DNA from: Larus michahellis
Lineage: Eukaryota > Chordata > Aves > Charadriiformes > Laridae
Length of the DNA: 64,000 bases
Assembly (NCBI RefSeq): GCF_964199755.1
Contig: NC_133898.1
Location: 110,617,847 to 110,681,846 of the forward strand
Reading direction: 5' to 3'
The notes below the pieces were generated by a model. That model saw nothing but the letters and a program-made list of their open reading frames with translations. It was not told the origin of the DNA and did not search any database. A program made the position numbers and the translations under genes. Each line of letters begins with the position of its first letter. The first letter of the stretch is position 1. Positions 58,451-64,000 of this stretch are shown piece after piece.

Positions 58451-61400
58451 GGAGCATGGTTTTTACAGAGAAGTTATGAATAGAGCTATAAAAGATGTCT
58501 GTTTGAACTAAAGCTTACTAAAAGTCAATAAAAAGAAAAAAAAAAACTTAAAGTGTCTGTGTGATATATTCAGATCTAATCATAAATTGCATATCTGTAG
58601 AGATTTCACTAAGTTGTATTTACACAGATACTTCATTCATTTTAGATTTTTTTTTTAATTGTTTAATCCATTGTGCCAGACATGGGTAAAAATAATACTG
58701 TTTTAAACAAGGAGTTATTCCATTTGTTAGATGTCCGACGCATATTGTGAACTCTCTCATTTTGGTAGCACAAGTGCAATTCACAGGTAGCTGTCCTGCC
58801 ACAAATTGATTTGACACTGAAGAAGAGAAGAATCTTATAGGAAGAAGAGAAGCCTTATAGGAGAGAAGAATCTTTCCTTCACTTCACATATTTATGTGTT
58901 TCTTAATAACCAGTTAGTGCAGTGACCACTACTGTAAGATGTACAGCAAATTCTTTTCATTATATGGCAATAACTTCTGGTTTTGGGGAAAAAAGTTCAA
59001 AGTCCTGGAGCTTTTGAATCCTGTTGGAAACTAAGTTCTGCTCTTACTGCTACCAATTAAAATGAAAAATGGTGGAAGATGTTATTGCAGGCTATTAATG
59101 TTCTGTGCTCCACACACAGTATTTTTAAACTAATTGGAATTCAGTTTTTTTCAAGTATGATTTGGTTTACTCTTCATTAAGGTGGTGGTATTATTGTAGC
59201 CTTTTTCTTTCTGACATTTTTCATTCCTCTTGAAGAAGTGTGCGTTTCTGTACGCACCTTTTCTTGAAGGGAACAAAGAACATGTAAAAGTGTACTGTTT
59301 TCTCTGTCTATGCCTCATGCAACCTGAAAAGTGAAAAGTAGTTTCAGTCTTTTTTCTTTTTTTCCTTACGATTTTCTGTTTAGATACAGGGACTACTTAC
59401 AAGCATTAGAAGCACAGATAGCACAGAGGTCATTTAATGGGATTGAAGAGCATGTGGTAGGTGCTCTGTAACGCATCATTTTAGAAGACCTTCTGTGACA
59501 CTATGTCATGCAGTTCAATGTTAATGTGTGGTTCTTTTACCCTGTAATATCTCCTAGATGAGCATATCAAAACATACAAAATTTGAGATGTGGAAAACTA
59601 GATCTCTGTAGAAATCAGTTGGTCAGTGTTTTTCTGTTGGATGTTTCTTGAGTAAAATTGTGAAGACAGCGCCCTAGGGCTTCACTTGGCCTTTGAGATC
59701 TTACAGTCAATAGATTGAGGAACACAGATGAAAGTAATGCCAAGCCATACTTGTTCCTTTCAAAGAATGGGTTCAGAGAGACTGCTGTTTTATCAGAAGT
59801 GTCTCAAGTAATGAATGTGATCTGAGAAGTTTCAATCTATGCAAGTAAGTCGTCCTAAACTCTTTGAGAGTTGCACTTTGACTTTGGCAAAGAGAATTTC
59901 TAAAAAATGATATGATTTCTTGCGTGCTGCAAGAGGAGTTCCACATAAATTTTCTGTTACTAGTGGAAAATATTATTTCTTACTACAAGCTTGGGACTCA
60001 GGATCTGCATGGCAAATTTTACTTATTTTCAATTAATATCATTGCTTGTAATTCTTCTGCTCAGCTAATTCTTTTCATTGTTGCCCGTGAACAGACCAGT
60101 TTGTGCCTTATACCTTATATTTTAAAAGATAATGCAAATACATAGGCTGAGTTAACAATACATTCTTCTAAAGGCAGTGAAGCTCTATCCAGTGATCTCT
60201 GCTGCAGCATTTTTAGCAGGCAATGGATTATCTCATCATAAATTTTCTTGCATCTTCCTCTGAAATATTTGGTCAGCTTCGAGAGTAAGGATGCTCACAT
60301 AGATAGTGCAAGGATCTGACTTAGTATGAGACATAGACACATAGTGGATTAGCATTGTTAGCATTTTGGAGATGAAAAAAATTTGTATGGACATCTAAAT
60401 TTTCTGAGCTAGGTTTTTATGTGTTGCTAAAATAATCAAAAACAGGCAATGAAATATCTCAATTGAAGCCTGATTTCTTTTGTTGAATGATAGCTTTTTG
60501 AGTCAGTTTCTCAGAAAAGGATTGTATTCTTTGAACTCTGTTTTTTCAAAGCTACTTCCTTCTTACCAAGGTTTGTCTGATTTCATGTATGGCTCTATAG
60601 TACTGGTGATGCTCAAACATTGATGGCAGACTTTGTAATATAGGAACATCTTATTTAATTCGTGATGCTGTCAGATGTCTTACCTAGCACATGCTGATGC
60701 TATGTTTTGATACTTGGTATCATCTAATTTGTGTCTTAATAACTGTGAGGAACTTGAGGCAACCACTGAACTCATTCCAAAGTGAGGTCAGCATATCTAA
60801 ATCTCTTCCTAAAATCTTCTCTTGCCTCAAACATACTTTTGAAATGTATGTGTCTACGAAATCAGATGTTGTAAGATCTGTTTTAGAAAACCCTAGACCA
60901 TTTCTGAGGAGAGACCTGGCAGTTTCTTGAAAGATCAGATTTCAGTGTTTATCTCAAATGTTTTGGTACTCCAATTTGCTTATGAAAGTAAGAAAAAATT
61001 TTGAGGTGCCCTGGAGATACAGGTAAAGTTTTTTCTAACACCTGGGATGTTTTCTAAACAGCTTTCCTCTAGACAGATTAAAATATTACGCAATTTCCGT
61101 CCAAAAGGTAATAGATTCAGAATAATCTGAAAGTTTGTTTATAATAAAAATTCCAAAGCTTTGAGTCTTAATCTAATCTTTTGGAGATGTTAACATCTTT
61201 ATTTTCAGTGTGGAGATTTGTATGCATGCATGTGTGTGTATGGTTATGAAAATTGACCTAAGTGCAGATGTATATTTTACTGATGTCCTATATTTGCATC
61301 ACTGCTATCAATACAATAGTGCTGGACAATTCTGAGTTTAGGAGTTGTCATTGGCCAAAGGCTGTCTACACTTGGCAGTCTGAGTGTGCCTCTTCCTTGC

Positions 61401-63024
61401 TGGAGACTGAGAGGTTTTGGAGAAACAGCCACACCGTGCCCTTAGGTGTCTTGGTCAGAGAAAGGCCCTTGGAAGGGTTGAGTTTACTACTATAGACATA
61501 ATCTAACTTAGTTGTCAGTCCTTGAGGAATCTTTGCTCTTGCTGGGAAAAGACGAATGTTTTGATGATCTATTAAGGTAAACGGTCGCATATAGATTTTA
61601 GCAAAGATGGGGAGGACCTAGAATGTAAGAGGAGCAATCCTGTGGAGAGCTGGAAAGCAGCCAAGCTGGAACAAAAGATTGAGCTCATGCTCAACAGTTT
61701 GTTGCATTTCTGTCTGTGAAGTCGAACCTTAGGAATAAATGAGAACTTTTTGCCATGTTTTTGTGGGGAATGACACTTAGGCTGATGGCTTAGACTAAAA
61801 AGACTTTCTTTGACAACGGAAAGGTTTTTGCATGCGATGGGGAAAGTGAAAGTTTGGGAGGATTTCTGTTTAACTAAGGGATAGCCCTAGTCTCAGTATT
61901 TGCTTTGATCTTTCCCCAGCATCTGTCTAATGTCAAAGTCTAATTCAGTTACAGTGTAACTGTGGGCGAAAAATACCTTTTAATATTACCAGGTGAAAAA
62001 AGATAAAGAACCAAACACAGAAAAATAGGAGCATATATGATTTAATTTTGACTGATCTCATCTTCTATGGGGGAAGGCGTTGTGCTGGTGAATGATGGGC
62101 AGGGGAATACAAAGACGTCTCGCACTAATTGTTCAGAAGGCAGACTGGTCTCAGTAGTGTCAGTGCTTTTCTGTTTTCAGTTGAAGAAAGGAGGAAGAGG
62201 CTGAGAGAGAACAAAAGGAAGAGCTGTATTAGGGAGGGCTGACTTGTTTTTCCAGATTTTATAGGAGGTATTTATAAATCTTCAGTTGATGTTTTCTGTA
62301 TCATGTGGTTTCATATCAGCATACATGATTATTGACATCTTTGTGTCCCTCTTCTTACTACATACTGCTACATTTTTGTGAATGCACTTGATGAACTTGA
62401 GGCAGAACATACATACATGCATATGAATTTGTCTTTATTCCTCTACTCTTTTATTGTCATTTTTAATGGTTTGAAGGTTAATGAGTGTCCCTTACAGATT
62501 AAGTGTAAGTGTTGAGGTCACTTATGAATACTTAATCGGTAAATGTAAGCAAATATTTAAATTCTGCTAACTTCTTATAGTTTGAGACTTGATGTACCTT
62601 TATAATGGGGAAAAGCTGTAAATGAAATTAAGAAATCTTTAGTTACTAATAGTACAGTTTTGAAGTTTTTTTTGTTTTTTTTTTTCCTTAAAAAAGCAGA
62701 TCATTTTATGCTGGGAAAGGCTAAAAATTCAAATTTTTAGCATTTTGAGCTGAAAGGTTTTTTGCGTAAATTTTAATTTATAAAGAATTTCTGCAGAGGG
62801 AAAGAAAAAAAAACCCCTCACCATTTTGTATCTTACTGTTGTAGTAAGATCAAGGCATAATTTCCTTTATTGGAACATACTCAAAATGAAACTAGCCTTA
62901 TTTTTAAGATTCCCTTCCTCAGGAGTTGTATGTGGTTATCTGATATGGTAGAAAAGATATATGGATTGACAAATAGAAAGCAAGCTATTCCTGTGGTAAA
63001 GGAAAGTTGTCTAAATAATGGAAA
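58451..63024. other. AT-rich unique DNA without recognised gene
   Basis: No exon or repeat family recognised. A small tandem repeat lies at 58819-58874. Frames are short (maximum 79 codons) and dissimilar to known proteins. Confidence 0.5.
58819..58874 (+). repeat. 20-22-bp purine-rich tandem repeat
   Basis: GAAGAAGAGAAGAATCTTAT plus AG is followed by GAAGAAGAGAAGCCTTATAG and a partial third unit GAGAGAAGAATCTT. Confidence 0.8.
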
Positions 63025-63410
63025 TTGTTACAGCTGCCAGCCAAAGTGCTTGAGTGCCATTTTGTTTCTGCCAATGTGCCACTTCTCTGGTCCATTGACA
63101 ACATCTGCTGCAGGAAGGTGGGCTGGCCCAGGGGATGCTTCTGGGCAGACGGGTCAGCCCTCTGCTCTCGCCGGTTGCTGGAGGGCTCTTGGGCTTGGTT
63201 TTGGCATGGGCCTCCATCTGTCACCCTGCCCGTGGGGTGGAAGTTCACTGGGACAGCGGCTGTTCCCAGTTGGCAACAGGTATGTTTTCCTCCTCTTCTG
63301 GGGGGAATAAATGAGATCGGCGGGCTGGATCTGAGCTGTTCCCTGACATTTGGCCTCAGTGATAGAGGACAATCCTGGCTCAATCCAATTCCTGTGGGTT
63401 TTATCCCATT
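63025..63410 (+). other. GC-richer segment with exon-like signals (speculative)
   Basis: Two overlapping plus frames are open (62870-63310, 146 codons; 63025-63507, 160 codons). An acceptor-like CTGCTGCAG ends at 63113 and a good donor-like CAACAG/GTATGT starts at 63280, bounding a possible 166-bp exon. The upstream pyrimidine tract is weak, and neither translated frame resembles a known protein. This is equally consistent with chance in GC-richer DNA. Confidence 0.2.
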
Positions 63411-64000
63411 GTATCTGTTAGCTTGCTATGGGAATAGTGGGGAGATTCCTGACAGCTTTTACTGTTTATGCTTAGGGAGATGTCAGGACCGTAGTATTTA
63501 TATTTAACCTGCTTTATGGTTTGTATGATACCCCGATGAGTATAACAAATCTTAATAGTGTAATGGAAATAGAATTTTCCCATAGTTACATTGTTTGTGT
63601 TCCTGAACAGAAGAGTTGTGATATGAGAGGGTACGTGAGAGCAATACAAATTCACGTTATTGGATTCCGACAACTGTTGGATCCAACTGAAGAATTTGAT
63701 TACACTGTTAAAATAATATTTATTTTCCCAGTAGGTTCTGAATTGATCTTTAGTCATATTGTTTATTGAAAGTATTTGCAGACTGTTAAAGGCCTATTTC
63801 TGTGCTAAGCAGATTTTTGTTGATAGACAAGGGTGATGTGTTTCTGATCACATTAAAACTCTCAATTTAGTAACCAGAAATCTAAGAAGCCAGACTGAAA
63901 TGCTGATGTGTTTGTTTTCGGAAGAAAAAGTTGTACCTCACCCTGAGAGGGCTGCCAGCTACTTGACAGCAGCCTTTCTCTCTGGGATAGTTTAATTGTC
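63411..64000. other. Unique DNA at the window edge
   Basis: AT-rich, with overlapping unrecognised frames (118 codons at 63401-63757 minus). No repeat or RNA gene recognised. Confidence 0.45.

Noticed and set aside
62870..63757. Cluster of 118-160-codon frames near the right edge
   Set aside because: Mutually overlapping on both strands, with no family resemblance. Only the splice-bounded segment was kept, as a speculative finding.
1..64000. CRISPR array, bacterial-type operon, tRNA or rRNA genes
   Set aside because: No regularly spaced repeats, no dense gene packing and no clover-leaf or rRNA-like sequence seen. The content is vertebrate.

Overview
The window looks like bird (probably neoavian) nuclear DNA that is non-coding throughout. 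The main evidence is the many CR1 LINE copies whose 3' ends carry the avian tail (repeated AATCATAG / ATTCTATGA units), plus one roughly 1.17-kb solo endogenous-retrovirus LTR. Most of the window is AT-rich. Open frames are short and do not resemble known proteins, except pieces of the CR1 endonuclease/reverse transcriptase ORF. I found no convincing protein-coding exon, tRNA, rRNA or known small RNA. The species and the host gene cannot be read from this sequence.

Layout: 1-1.8 kb, AT-rich unique DNA; 1.79-2.97 kb, solo LTR; 4.86-5.98 kb, an antisense CR1 that keeps its endonuclease start and its 3' end but lacks the middle; 8.66-10.3 kb, an unrecognised minus-strand ORF beside LTR-like sequence (uncertain); 15.03-15.33 kb, a CR1 3' end; 16.13-17.5 kb, a strong CpG island, the only promoter-like region, which also holds a perfect 95-bp palindrome, a 33-35-bp tandem duplication, a GT/G-run minisatellite and an A-rich tract; 18.600-18.799 kb, a 200-N assembly gap next to a microsatellite; 21.47-22.0 kb, an old CR1; 23.1-23.6 kb, two MIR/CORE-SINE-like fossils; 27.06-27.89, 30.80-31.17 and 31.62-32.11 kb, three plus-strand CR1s; 36.1-36.5 kb, an isolated GC-rich patch; 46.43-47.05 kb, two antisense CR1 3' ends; 56.5-58.45 kb, a long old antisense CR1 interrupted by a younger one; the rest is unique AT-rich DNA with small simple or tandem repeats.

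Interpretation: the CpG island probably marks the promoter and untranslated first exon of a gene whose coding exons lie outside the window. The long flanks would then be intron or intergenic DNA shaped by retrotransposon decay. Direction of transcription is not resolved. The observations most worth checking are the perfect palindrome inside the CpG island (real non-B structure or assembly fold-back), the two CR1 copies with similar internal deletions, and the nested CR1 locus. I found no convincing undescribed biological system.
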